From CAYVBE01 sp964448935 (lineage in GTDB: Bacteria > Planctomycetota > Brocadiia > SM23-32): a stretch of 9,301 bases of DNA. Shown here piece after piece: positions 1 through 6,828 of this stretch. How positions within the stretch are numbered: position 1 is the first letter of the stretch; each line of letters begins with the position of its first letter. Location of the stretch: the NCBI GenBank assembly GCA_964448935.1, contig CAYVBE010000169.1, positions 1 through 9,301 of the forward strand. The letters run 5' to 3'. The notes below the pieces were generated by a model that had not been told where the DNA came from, searched no databases, and was given only the letters and a program-made list of their open reading frames with translations. The position numbers and the translations under genes were made by a program.

Positions 1-55
1 GGCCCACCGGCGCTCCGGCTGAACCCGTAAAATCAAGTGTTATGAACCACTAGAG

Positions 56-295
56 GTGTTCAAACGGCAGTATTCGGACCGGCTGACGGTGATGGGCGGA
101 CTGGACGTGCAGACGACCGTGGGCTTCGGCGACCTGGAGCGGCTGGAGGCCGAGATCGAGCGCGTGGTGCGGATGTTCCGCGACGGCGGGCTGCTGTTCT
201 GCACCACCCATTACGTGCAGGACCACTGCAGCATCGAGGAGCTGACGTTCGCCTTCGACACGGTGTACCGCCTGGTGCGCGAGGCGGGCGCCTGA
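56..295 (+). CDS. C-terminal fragment of a uroporphyrinogen-decarboxylase (URO-D)-like protein, probably truncated
   Basis: The 79 residues resemble the last fifth of URO-D superfamily proteins, which normally run to about 340-400 residues. Visible family features are the GGLDVQ strand near residues 14-19, the FCTTHYVQDHC segment near 48-58 and a final helix (EELTFAFDTVYRLVREAG). Members include haem-pathway decarboxylases and cobalamin-dependent methyltransferases, and this divergent type is more often the latter; substrate cannot be told. The GTG at 56 is the only in-frame start, with no clear ribosome site. Family-like residues (YEPLEVFKRQY) begin upstream of that GTG, and an in-frame TGA lies at 20-22. 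Bases about 28-55 are also much poorer in GC than the rest. This suggests a decayed or truncated gene, or a frameshift just upstream, rather than a complete small protein. Confidence 0.55.
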   Translation: MFKRQYSDRLTVMGGLDVQTTVGFGDLERLEAEIERVVRMFRDGGLLFCTTHYVQDHCSIEELTFAFDTVYRLVREAGA

Positions 296-400
296 GAGGC
301 CCCGGGCGGTGTTCTTGCAGCGGCGCGTGGCCCGTGTTAGTGTGCAGAGTATCGTGGAGTCACCGTCAAAGATTCATCTCATTAAGGGGAGGTTCCTGAC

Positions 401-904
401 ATGGGGGACACACAGGAGAACCTGAAGGACGCATTTGCCGGAGAGAGTCAGGCGAACCAGCGCTACCTTGGGTTTGCCAGGAAGGCCGAGGACGAGGGGC
501 ACCCGATGGTGGCGCGGCTGTTCCGCGGCGCCGCGGCGGCCGAGACGGTCCACGCGCAGAACCACCTGGAAGTCATGGGCGGCGTGGGCGAGACGCTGGA
601 CAACCTGGCGGAGGCGCAGGCCGGGGAGGCCGAGGAGTTCAAGAGCATGTATCCCGAGTTCATCGCCGACGCCCGTGAGGCGGGCAACGGCGACGCGGAG
701 GAGACCTTCGACCTGGCCATGCAGGTGGAGCAGATACACCACGAGCTCTACGGCGCCGCGGCCGAGGCGCTGGAGGAGGGCAAGGACCTGGAGGAGCAGG
801 ACGTGTTCGTCTGCAGGGGCTGCGGCAACACCGTGCTGGGCGAGGCGCCGGAGGAGTGCCCCATCTGCGGCGCGCCGAAGTCGTGGTTCATGAAGATCGA
901 GTAG
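401..904 (+). CDS. rbr: Rubrerythrin (diiron and rubredoxin domains)
   Basis: This cytoplasmic non-haem iron protein reduces hydrogen peroxide using electrons from rubredoxin or NADH-dependent partners, and protects anaerobes and microaerophiles from oxidative stress. The 167-residue product has the four-helix ferritin-like domain first (about 1-125). Its diiron ligands are visible as E15, E48-x2-H51, E76-x2-E79 and E110-x2-H113. A C-terminal rubredoxin-type domain follows, with C138-x2-C141 and C153-x2-C156. Length and domain order match classical rubrerythrins, and every expected ligand is present, so it should be functional. The ATG at 401 follows a strong ribosome site (AAGGGGAGG, 384-392, 8-base spacer). 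It stands alone, 105 bases after the URO-D fragment, and converges with the J-domain gene 10 bases downstream. I saw no PerR or Fur-type operator in the upstream gap and no convincing promoter. Confidence 0.96.
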   Translation: MGDTQENLKDAFAGESQANQRYLGFARKAEDEGHPMVARLFRGAAAAETVHAQNHLEVMGGVGETLDNLAEAQAGEAEEFKSMYPEFIADAREAGNGDAEETFDLAMQVEQIHHELYGAAAEALEEGKDLEEQDVFVCRGCGNTVLGEAPEECPICGAPKSWFMKIE

Positions 905-908
905 AGAG

Positions 909-936
909 GCCGGCTCAGGACTCGGCGCTGACCGGC
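909..936. terminator. Possible hairpin between convergent rubrerythrin and J-domain genes
   Basis: GCCGG (909-913) pairs with CCGGC (932-936), and TCAG (915-918) pairs with CTGA (928-931). This makes a 9-bp stem with one bulged C and a 9-base loop. It sits at the meeting point of two convergent genes and overlaps the stop of the minus-strand gene. There is no T-tract on either side, so it is not a canonical intrinsic terminator. It could be chance in GC-rich DNA. Confidence 0.25.
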
Positions 937-1250
937 GCGGCGTAGCTGTCCGCCACGCGGCGCAGGCCGCTGAACAGGTCGGTGATCATGCGGTCGAAGC
1001 TGCGGCGGTAGAAGGCACCGGCGGCATCGGCGGCGGGGCCGGTGAGGGCGTCGTAGCGGGCGCGCTCGACGGGGTCGCTGAGGACCTCGTAGGCCCGGCG
1101 CACGCGCTGGAAGGAGGCCGCGCTGCCTTGCGTGTCGGGGTGGGTGCGGTGGACCATGCGGCGGTAGGCGCTCCTGACCTGGCGCGGCGTGGCGCCGCGG
1201 TCTATCCCCAGCACATCGTAATGGTCCTGCCGGCGCGTCCCGTGCTCCAT
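915..1250 (-). CDS. Small DnaJ-like J-domain protein
   Basis: The 111-residue protein is essentially one J domain (about residues 9-70) plus a short tail. The diagnostic HPD tripeptide is at residues 37-39. It is preceded by the HYDVLGI start of helix I (10-16) and the basic helix II (AYRRMVHR), and followed by helix III (RRAYEVLSDPVERARYDAL). J domains stimulate the ATPase of DnaK/Hsp70 and recruit it to clients. The Gly/Phe region, zinc-finger and C-terminal client-binding domains of full DnaJ are missing, so this is a class C-type J protein, not the housekeeping DnaJ. Its tail (about 75-111) could be the client-specific part but is unrecognised. I chose the ATG at 1248-1250 because GGGGAG lies about 5 bases upstream. 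Longer in-frame extensions lack a ribosome site and any J-domain similarity. Confidence 0.9.
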   Translation of the reverse strand: MEHGTRRQDHYDVLGIDRGATPRQVRSAYRRMVHRTHPDTQGSAASFQRVRRAYEVLSDPVERARYDALTGPAADAAGAFYRRSFDRMITDLFSGLRRVADSYAAPVSAES

Positions 1251-1279
1251 GGTGCTCCCCGCAGTAGGCGAAGACCCCC

Positions 1280-1285
1280 AGTATA
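1280..1285 (-). promoter_or_regulatory. Candidate -10 box for the J-domain gene
   Basis: On the minus strand this reads TATACT, five of six matches to TATAAT, about 30 bases before the ATG at 1250. A start near 1273 would give a leader of some 23 bases. No good -35 hexamer is seen at 16-18 bases spacing; the best is TGCGCA at 18. The region is less GC-rich than its surroundings, as expected for a divergent promoter region. The macro-domain gene probably also has its promoter in 1251-1369, but I cannot place it. Confidence 0.35.
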
Positions 1286-1369
1286 AGAGAAGCCGATGGC
1301 AAATGCGCACAAAGCCTGTAAGTGCATGCTCAGCAATGGCTTCAGCCCAGTCAGAAAGGAGATGGGGCC

Positions 1370-1906
1370 ATGCGGAAACACGTGGAAGGCTCCGCGCTGG
1401 AGCTCGTGCAGGGCGACATCACCGAGCAGGAAATGGACGCCATCGTGAACGCCGCCAACAGCGGCCTGCGGGGCGGCGGCGGGGTGGACGGGGCCATCCA
1501 CCGGGCCGGCGGGCCCGAGATCATGGAAGAATGCCGCCGGATCGGCGGCTGCCCCACCGGCGAGGCGGTCATCACCACGGCCGGCGATCTGCCCGCGGAC
1601 CGCGTGATCCACGCCGTGGGCCCCATCTGGCGCGACGGCGGGGGCGGCGAGGCCGACCTCCTGGCCGGCGCCTACAGGTCCAGCCTCCAGTTGGCCGTCT
1701 CCGAGGGCCTGAGCTCAGTCGCCTTCCCGTCCCTCAGCACCGGGGCTTACCGCTACCCGATCGAGCAGGCGGCGCGGGTGGCCCTGGGCGCCGTGATGGG
1801 GTATCTGCGGGAGACCCCCGACGCGCTGGACCTGGTGCGCTTCGTCCTGTTCACCGAGGCCGACCTGCGGGTCTACGAAGCGGCGCTGGAGGAGCTTGCG
1901 GGGTGA
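1370..1906 (+). CDS. Macro-domain protein, O-acetyl-ADP-ribose deacetylase / ADP-ribosyl hydrolase (YmdB-like)
   Basis: The 178-residue cytoplasmic protein is a single macro domain of the MacroD/YmdB class, which hydrolyses O-acetyl-ADP-ribose and removes ADP-ribose from acidic residues. Signature segments are GDIT (15-18), DAIVNAAN (23-30), the glycine-rich GGGGVDGAIH loop (35-44), TGEAVITTAGDLPADRVIHAVGP (residues about 64-86) and the FPSLSTGAYRYP phosphate loop. N27, N30 and D40 occupy the positions used for substrate binding and catalysis in YmdB-type enzymes, so activity is expected. The ATG at 1370 follows AAGGAGA (1356-1362) with a 7-base spacer. An upstream in-frame ATG at 1322 is unsupported. 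It is divergent from the J-domain gene and lies 41 bases before a secreted-protein gene on the same strand. No ADP-ribosyltransferase (DarT-like) partner is visible, so a toxin-antitoxin role is unsupported. Confidence 0.93.
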   Translation: MRKHVEGSALELVQGDITEQEMDAIVNAANSGLRGGGGVDGAIHRAGGPEIMEECRRIGGCPTGEAVITTAGDLPADRVIHAVGPIWRDGGGGEADLLAGAYRSSLQLAVSEGLSSVAFPSLSTGAYRYPIEQAARVALGAVMGYLRETPDALDLVRFVLFTEADLRVYEAALEELAG

Positions 1907-1947
1907 GGCGGGGGAGCCGCCGCCGTCCTTTTCAGGAGGCCACGAGC

Positions 1948-4539
1948 TTGAGACATTTGAGGGCCGGTCTGATGTGGGTGGTCGCGGCAGCGTGCGCGCT
2001 GAGCGCGAACGCCCGGGCCGAAACGTACATCATCGAGGAGGGCCGGCCCAATGCGGAGATCGTCGTCGCCGAGCACTCGGCGAACATGAGCCGCCTGGCG
2101 GCCGAGCAGTTGCGCGAGCACCTGGCGACCATGACCGGCGCGGAGTTGGACATCGTGCCCGCGCCCACCGGCAGGGCGGCCGTGAAGGTGTACGTGGGTC
2201 CCGGCGCGCACAGCGACCGCCTGGGGCTGGAAGTTGCTGACCTGGACCACGGTGCCTACCGCATGGTCAGCGGGGAAGATTGGCTGGCGCTGCTCGGGCG
2301 CGACAGGCCCTTCCTTGATATGCGGAGCGAGACCGCGGCCGAGCTGTTGCGCCTGGCCTACCTGAGAGGGGACGATGAAGAGCGCGCCGCGCTGTGGGAG
2401 CGGTGGTACGAGCTGAGCGGCGGCAACTGGGGGCTGCCCTACAGCCAGCTCTGGCGCGGTTACAACAAGGATCTGGACATCCGCGCCCAGGACGAGCACG
2501 GCTCCTTCAACGCGGTCGTCGCTTTCCTGCGCTCGCTGGGCATGCGCTGGTATATGCCGAGCGAACTGGGGCAGGTCGTCCCGCAAAGGGCCGACGTGAG
2601 GCTGCCGGAGGTGAACCGGACGGCCCGCCCCGACTTCCCCGTCCGATTCGCCAACCAGCGCCGGTTCTCCGGCAGCCGGGATGAGGCGCTGTGGGAGCTG
2701 TGGCTGGGATTCAACCGGGCGACGGAGGTGATCGGCGCGACTTTCCCGCAGCACGGCCTGATGGCGGTCACCGAAACGCGGACAGAGCGCGCCCTCTTCG
2801 CGCACCCCGGCGCCGCGACGCCCAGGCCGGCCGATTACTACGCGATGTACGGCGGCGAGCGGCAGGTGCACGGACCCGTCTTCCACGGGCGCCGGTTCGG
2901 TTCCAAGCAGTGCCTCTCCTCGCCGGGGCTTCTCGATGAAACGCTCCGCTACGCGCGGGCGCGGTTCGACGTCCTCGGCTCCCCGCTGGTCTCCCTGATG
3001 CCCGCCGACGGCTTTACGTCCATCTGCCAGTGCGAGCGGTGCGTGGGCAAGGAATCCCCGGAGCTGGGCTACCGCGGGAAGCTCTCCAACTACGTCTGGG
3101 GCTTCGTGGATCGGGTCGCGCGGGAACTCTACAAGACTCATCCCGACCGCCGCGTGCTCGGCGGCGCCTACGGGACCTACGTGGTGCCGCCGACGAACAT
3201 CGAACGGTTCAGCCCCAACGTGCTCGTCCAGATATGCCAGCATCGCCAAAAGTTCACTCAGCAGCCCGAGGTCCGCGAGCATTACGTGGCCCTGCGCGGG
3301 CCGTACCTGCAGAGGCTGGGCGGGCGCGAAAGGTCCCTGCTGATCTACGAATACTATCGCGGCGACCGCCACACGCCCCATTACAACACGCACGCCATCG
3401 CCGAGGACCTGCGGCGGCTGAAGGGCGTCTCCCCCGGGGACACCATAGACGTGCAGCGGGACTCGTGGAGCGACTACAGGCGCGACGGCTACACCCCGCT
3501 GACGAAGATGTCCGTCCAGCACCTGGACCTCTACGTCACCGCGCGCTGCTACTGGGATGCCGACCTGGACCTGGACGCGCTGCTGGAGGAATACTACCGG
3601 AATTTCTACGGTCGGGCTGCCGCGGAGATGAAGGCCCTGATCGAGTTCGGCGAAGCCAACTGGATGACCATACCGGGCGACGGCGAGAAGATAGGGCGCA
3701 CGCTCGACCTGCTGGCCGCCGCGCAGGAGAAGGTGAAGGCGGCGCCGGATTCGCCCTACGCCCGGCGCATCGCCCTGATCGCCGACTACCTGCGGCCGCT
3801 GGAGCGGCTGCGCGAGCAGAACAAGATCGAGCGCGGCGACGCGCCCGAGCTGATCATGCAGGACCGCACGGGGAAGGAGGTCACCATTGACGGCCGGCTG
3901 AACGATCCCTTCTGGAAGGGCGTCCGAATCTGGTCGCGTGGCGAACTGAAGGAGCTGCACACCGGCGGGAAGCCGGGATTCCGCACCGGGTTCAAAGCCG
4001 GCTGGGCCGACGGCAGCCTGCACTTCGGGATCCATTGTTATGGTGCGAAGGGCGATCCGGTCAACATCACGGCGACGGAACGGGACCAGCAGAGCATCTG
4101 GTCGGGCGACTGCGTGGAGATCGAACTCGAACCCCCCGGACATTCCTACTACCGGATAGCTATCGCCCCGTCCGGCGCCGTGGTTGACCTGGACAGGGCC
4201 CTGCCGAAGGCAACTCGCCACGAGTGGACGGCCGAGGCCGAGGTGGCGACCCACGTCGGCGAAGACTTCTGGAGCCTCGAAGTTCGGATCCCGGCGGCCG
4301 GGGCCGAGCAGGCCGAAGTGCTCCCGTTCCAGGGCGTCGCCGGCAACAAGCCGAGCCAGGCGTTCCCCTGGTATTTTAACATCTGCCGACAGCGTCGCCG
4401 CGGCGACGACCGGGAACTCTCCGCCTTTTCCCCGACGGAACAGCCCGGGGGCGATTTCCACCGCCCGGAGAAATTCGCCCGCCTCTGGGTCGGCCGGAAG
4501 AAGTCCAAAAAGCCGCTACCAGCCCTGCCGGGGGAATAG
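1948..4539 (+). CDS. Secreted DUF4838-family protein with C-terminal CBM9-like domain
   Basis: The 863-residue protein is predicted to be exported and probably binds or processes polysaccharide; no enzyme activity is established for the core. Residues 1-24 form a signal peptide: basic R2, H3 and R5, a short hydrophobic run, then ARA before E25. C16 after three alanines could be a poor lipobox, so a lipoprotein is a weaker alternative. Residues about 40-110 resemble the N-terminal domain of alpha-glucuronidase-like proteins (LAAEQLREHLATMTGAEL). The DUF4838 core follows, with GMRWYMPSELG from residue 198 and a cysteine set C360, C362, C365. A helical segment leads to a CBM9/DOMON-like beta domain from about 645 (DGRLNDPFW at 648-656) to the end. 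The TTG start at 1948 has AGGAGG at 1934-1939 and supplies the charged signal-peptide head; the ATG at 1972 would remove it. It may be co-transcribed with the macro-domain gene. Confidence 0.85.
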   Translation: MRHLRAGLMWVVAAACALSANARAETYIIEEGRPNAEIVVAEHSANMSRLAAEQLREHLATMTGAELDIVPAPTGRAAVKVYVGPGAHSDRLGLEVADLDHGAYRMVSGEDWLALLGRDRPFLDMRSETAAELLRLAYLRGDDEERAALWERWYELSGGNWGLPYSQLWRGYNKDLDIRAQDEHGSFNAVVAFLRSLGMRWYMPSELGQVVPQRADVRLPEVNRTARPDFPVRFANQRRFSGSRDEALWELWLGFNRATEVIGATFPQHGLMAVTETRTERALFAHPGAATPRPADYYAMYGGERQVHGPVFHGRRFGSKQCLSSPGLLDETLRYARARFDVLGSPLVSLMPADGFTSICQCERCVGKESPELGYRGKLSNYVWGFVDRVARELYKTHPDRRVLGGAYGTYVVPPTNIERFSPNVLVQICQHRQKFTQQPEVREHYVALRGPYLQRLGGRERSLLIYEYYRGDRHTPHYNTHAIAEDLRRLKGVSPGDTIDVQRDSWSDYRRDGYTPLTKMSVQHLDLYVTARCYWDADLDLDALLEEYYRNFYGRAAAEMKALIEFGEANWMTIPGDGEKIGRTLDLLAAAQEKVKAAPDSPYARRIALIADYLRPLERLREQNKIERGDAPELIMQDRTGKEVTIDGRLNDPFWKGVRIWSRGELKELHTGGKPGFRTGFKAGWADGSLHFGIHCYGAKGDPVNITATERDQQSIWSGDCVEIELEPPGHSYYRIAIAPSGAVVDLDRALPKATRHEWTAEAEVATHVGEDFWSLEVRIPAAGAEQAEVLPFQGVAGNKPSQAFPWYFNICRQRRRGDDRELSAFSPTEQPGGDFHRPEKFARLWVGRKKSKKPLPALPGE

Positions 4540-4610
4540 CGCTGAGGCCGAGGCAGGCTTTCCGCCCACCTGCGTGCACGATCGATGTAGGACGCATCCG
4601 GCGCCTTCCG

Positions 4611-4639
4611 TTGCCCGGTGTGGGGCTATGGGATATGCT
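4611..4639 (+). promoter_or_regulatory. Candidate sigma-70-type promoter of the radical SAM gene
   Basis: TTGCCC (4611-4616) and TATGCT (4634-4639) are separated by 17 bases, each matching four of six consensus positions. The site lies in the 141-base gap after the DUF4838 gene and about 42 bases before the GTG start, so the radical SAM gene probably has its own transcript. This is consensus matching only. Confidence 0.4.
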
Positions 4640-4680
4640 GAGGCTGGTAACCGAGCCGACAGAGCCAGAGGAGAGAAGCC

Positions 4681-5997
4681 GTGTACGATCTCAGGCCGCT
4701 GAAGCTGTACATGCACGAACGCGTCGCGGAGAAGGCGCACTGGGTCCAGCGTGCCCACCGCATCACCCGCGCGGTGGGGCGGGACCCCGAGGAGCTTGTG
4801 ACCGTGACGGAGGAGAACCTCCCGGAAGTCGTCGCGGAGCTTCAGGGCCAATGGCCGTCCGAGGATGTGCCGGCCGGCGTGCCGGAGCCGTACCTGCGCC
4901 CCCTTGTGTTTACCGTGCTGGAACTGGACGGGACGAAAGGCCCCGAGACGGAGGCGCTTCTGGGGCGCTGCCCGGAGAACACGCCGGCCAACCTGGTGGA
5001 CAGCATCTGGGGCCGGTCGCTGCTCATCCGGCACACCCACCCCCGCGAGCGCGACGAGGCGATGGACCAGGTCTGCTGGCCGACCTATGACTTCGGGGTC
5101 ATGCGCGGCTGCCCGCACGGATGTCAGTACTGCCACGAGGGCAAGTGGGGACGGCGCATCGCCCTGGCCTGTAACCTGGAGGAGTACATGGAGCAGGTGG
5201 TCGCGCCGACTATCGAGGAGCATCCCTGGCAGCGGTGCTTCCGGATGATCGGGTTCGGGGCCGACCTGATTACGTTCGAGCCTGAGAACGGGCTGTTCGA
5301 CCTGTTCACCCGCAAGCTGGCCGAGTACGAGGGCCGCTACGGCTACTTCCACACCGCCAGCGACAACGTGGACTGGGTGGCCGACCTGCCCCGGAAGGAC
5401 CGCCTGATCGGGGTTTGGAGCCTGACCTGCGACGCCGTGGCGCGGCAGATCGAGAAGGGCGGCGCGGGCGCGGCGGAGCGCGTCGAGGCCGCCCGGAAGT
5501 GCCAGGAGGCGGGCCTGCCGGTGCGCTTCAAGTTCAAGCCTATGATCCCGGTCAGGAACTGGCGCGAGGAATATGCGCGCGCCATAGAGATGGCCATGAC
5601 CGGGGCGGACCCGGAGTCCGTCGGCTTCTGCGTGCTGATGTGGATGGATTACGAGAGCATGGTGGAGCACGTGGACCCCGAGTTGCTCGATCCGGACATC
5701 CTGGCGGCGGCAGAGGAGGCGGCGGACGAGCTGGACGGCGTCCGCACCGGGCCGTTCCCGCACGAGGTGCGGGCGGATATCTACCGGTTCCTCATCGAGC
5801 AGGTGCGGCAGCACGATCCGGACGTGCCGCTCTACGTCAGCACGGAAACGCGCGAGATGTGGGATGAATTGCGCGAGGATCTGGGCCAGGACCCCGACAG
5901 CTACGTCTGCGGGTGCAGCTCAGTGGCGCTGCCGGACGGCAGGCTGGCGCTCTCGAAGGGGTGCCCGCATTCGACCTACAAGCCGGTTTCACCTTGA
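4681..5997 (+). CDS. Radical SAM protein, spore photoproduct lyase-like
   Basis: The 438-residue cytoplasmic protein carries the radical SAM cluster motif C144-x3-C148-x2-C151 (CPHGCQYC). It should bind a [4Fe-4S] cluster and cleave S-adenosylmethionine to a 5'-deoxyadenosyl radical. The roughly 140-residue N-terminal region, with KLYMHERV near 8-15 and TVTEENLPEVV, is arranged like that of spore photoproduct lyase (SPL)-family proteins. Likeness is distant, and the substrate is unknown; a DNA-repair role is not shown. The barrel continues through FGADLITFEPENGLF and KFKPMIPVRNW. The C-terminus adds C410-G-C412 and C428 in GCPHSTYKP, possibly a second metal site. The GTG start at 4681 follows AGAGGAGAG (4667-4675). 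It converges with lgt, with 10 bases between stops. Radical SAM membership is secure; the SPL-like assignment is moderate. Confidence 0.85.
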   Translation: MYDLRPLKLYMHERVAEKAHWVQRAHRITRAVGRDPEELVTVTEENLPEVVAELQGQWPSEDVPAGVPEPYLRPLVFTVLELDGTKGPETEALLGRCPENTPANLVDSIWGRSLLIRHTHPRERDEAMDQVCWPTYDFGVMRGCPHGCQYCHEGKWGRRIALACNLEEYMEQVVAPTIEEHPWQRCFRMIGFGADLITFEPENGLFDLFTRKLAEYEGRYGYFHTASDNVDWVADLPRKDRLIGVWSLTCDAVARQIEKGGAGAAERVEAARKCQEAGLPVRFKFKPMIPVRNWREEYARAIEMAMTGADPESVGFCVLMWMDYESMVEHVDPELLDPDILAAAEEAADELDGVRTGPFPHEVRADIYRFLIEQVRQHDPDVPLYVSTETREMWDELREDLGQDPDSYVCGCSSVALPDGRLALSKGCPHSTYKPVSP

Positions 5998-6007
5998 GGC
6001 GTCCGCC

Positions 6008-6805
6008 CTACGCGGCGTCCTCCGGCGGCTCCCAGGGCTCCGGGAGCGGAACGGGTGGCTTGCGCCGGGAGAGGACCAGCATCACCACGCCGAAGGCCAC
6101 CGCCGCGAGGCAGAGCACCTGGAAGACCGTCAGGCCGCCCAACGCGGGCAAGGCCCGGGTGTCCCGGAGGAACTCGTTGAAGTACCGCGCGGTGCCGTAG
6201 AAGATCGGATACAGCCAGGCCACCTCGCCCGGGCGTCGCCGCCGGGGCAGCAGATAGCTGAGCAGCGCGAAGATGACGAGGTTGTATCCCACCGCGTAGA
6301 GCTGTGTAGGGTGGACGGCCTCCGGCAGGCCGGGGAACTTCACGCCCACCCAGGCGTCCGTCGGCTTTCCGTAGCAACAGCCGTTCAGGAAGCATCCTAT
6401 CCTCCCGAAGGCGTGCCCCAGGGGCACCAGGCTGGCCGTGACGTCGAGCGTCCTGCGGAAGGGCAGCCTCTTCCACCACAAGCCGGCCAGCAGCCCGAGC
6501 CCTCCCCCGATCAGTGCGCCGAAGAATGCCAGCCCGCCCTCCCAGAGGAAGAAGACGTGCCCCAGCCGGCCCGCGTAGTCCGGCCAGTGGTGCAGCACGT
6601 AAAAAACGCGCGCGCCTGCCAGGCCACCCAGCAGCGTCCAGACGGCCACGTCGAACAGCACCGTCGGGTCGAGCCCCATCCTCCGCCCCCGTCGCTGCAG
6701 CAGGTAGAGGCAGACCAGGAACCCGATCAGGATCATGAAGCCGTAGGAAGGAAGAGCGAACTTTCCTCCGCCGGGAAGCGGAATCTCGAACAGGTAGCGG
6801 TGCAT
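6008..6805 (-). CDS. lgt: Prolipoprotein diacylglyceryl transferase
   Basis: Lgt is the inner-membrane enzyme that transfers diacylglycerol from phosphatidylglycerol to the lipobox cysteine of prolipoproteins, the first step of lipoprotein maturation. The 265-residue product has several hydrophobic segments, as in a multi-pass membrane protein. The signature region GRIGCFLNGCCYGKPTD (134-150) includes R135, matching E. coli R143. Other conserved parts are EGGLAFFGALIGG (89-101), HPTQLY (165-170) and FYGTARYFNEFLRD (202-215), whose Y203 and R207 match Y235 and R239. The position of E. coli H103 is F95 here. A proline- and acid-rich tail ends the protein. The ATG at 6803-6805 has GGAGAG four bases upstream. 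It is the last gene of the moaC-MOSC-mogA-panC-lgt run, starting 23 bases after panC. Confidence 0.95.
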   Translation of the reverse strand: MHRYLFEIPLPGGGKFALPSYGFMILIGFLVCLYLLQRRGRRMGLDPTVLFDVAVWTLLGGLAGARVFYVLHHWPDYAGRLGHVFFLWEGGLAFFGALIGGGLGLLAGLWWKRLPFRRTLDVTASLVPLGHAFGRIGCFLNGCCYGKPTDAWVGVKFPGLPEAVHPTQLYAVGYNLVIFALLSYLLPRRRRPGEVAWLYPIFYGTARYFNEFLRDTRALPALGGLTVFQVLCLAAVAFGVVMLVLSRRKPPVPLPEPWEPPEDAA

Positions 6806-6828
6806 GGGGCTCTCCGGCTGGTGTCCAG

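Noticed and set aside
315..343. TTGCAG-N17-TAGTGT upstream of rubrerythrin as a promoter
   Set aside because: Each hexamer matches only three of six consensus positions, which is expected by chance in a 105-base gap.
1370..1906. Macro-domain gene as a DarTG-type antitoxin
   Set aside because: No DarT-like toxin is next to it, and the flanking genes are a J-domain protein and a secreted protein.
1249..1947. N-terminal extension of the DUF4838 reading frame
   Set aside because: This part overlaps the macro-domain gene in another frame and reads as arginine/glycine-rich shadow sequence. The TTG at 1948 has AGGAGG and begins a proper signal peptide.
1873..4461. Very long open frame on the minus strand, opposite the DUF4838 gene
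   Set aside because: It is an artefact of high GC at third codon positions of the plus-strand gene. The translation matches no domain and lacks a ribosome site, while the plus strand has a signal peptide and recognisable domains.
4553..4596. Short inverted repeats after the DUF4838 gene (GCAGG/CCTGC and TGCGT/ACGCA)
   Set aside because: The stems are only 5 bp with long loops and no T-tract, too weak to call a terminator.
4516..5814. Long minus-strand frame opposite the radical SAM gene
   Set aside because: The plus strand holds the CxxxCxxC motif and a clear ribosome site. The antisense translation has no recognisable features.
4681..5997. Reading the radical SAM gene as moaA, completing a molybdenum-cofactor set
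   Set aside because: The cluster motif and the long N-terminal region differ from MoaA, which has its motif close to the N-terminus and ends in GG. The gene is also on the opposite strand from the moaC operon.
5998..6020. Two copies of GGCGTCC (5998-6004 and 6014-6020) between the radical SAM and lgt stops
   Set aside because: A 7-base direct repeat is easily expected by chance in GC-rich DNA, and the second copy lies inside lgt.
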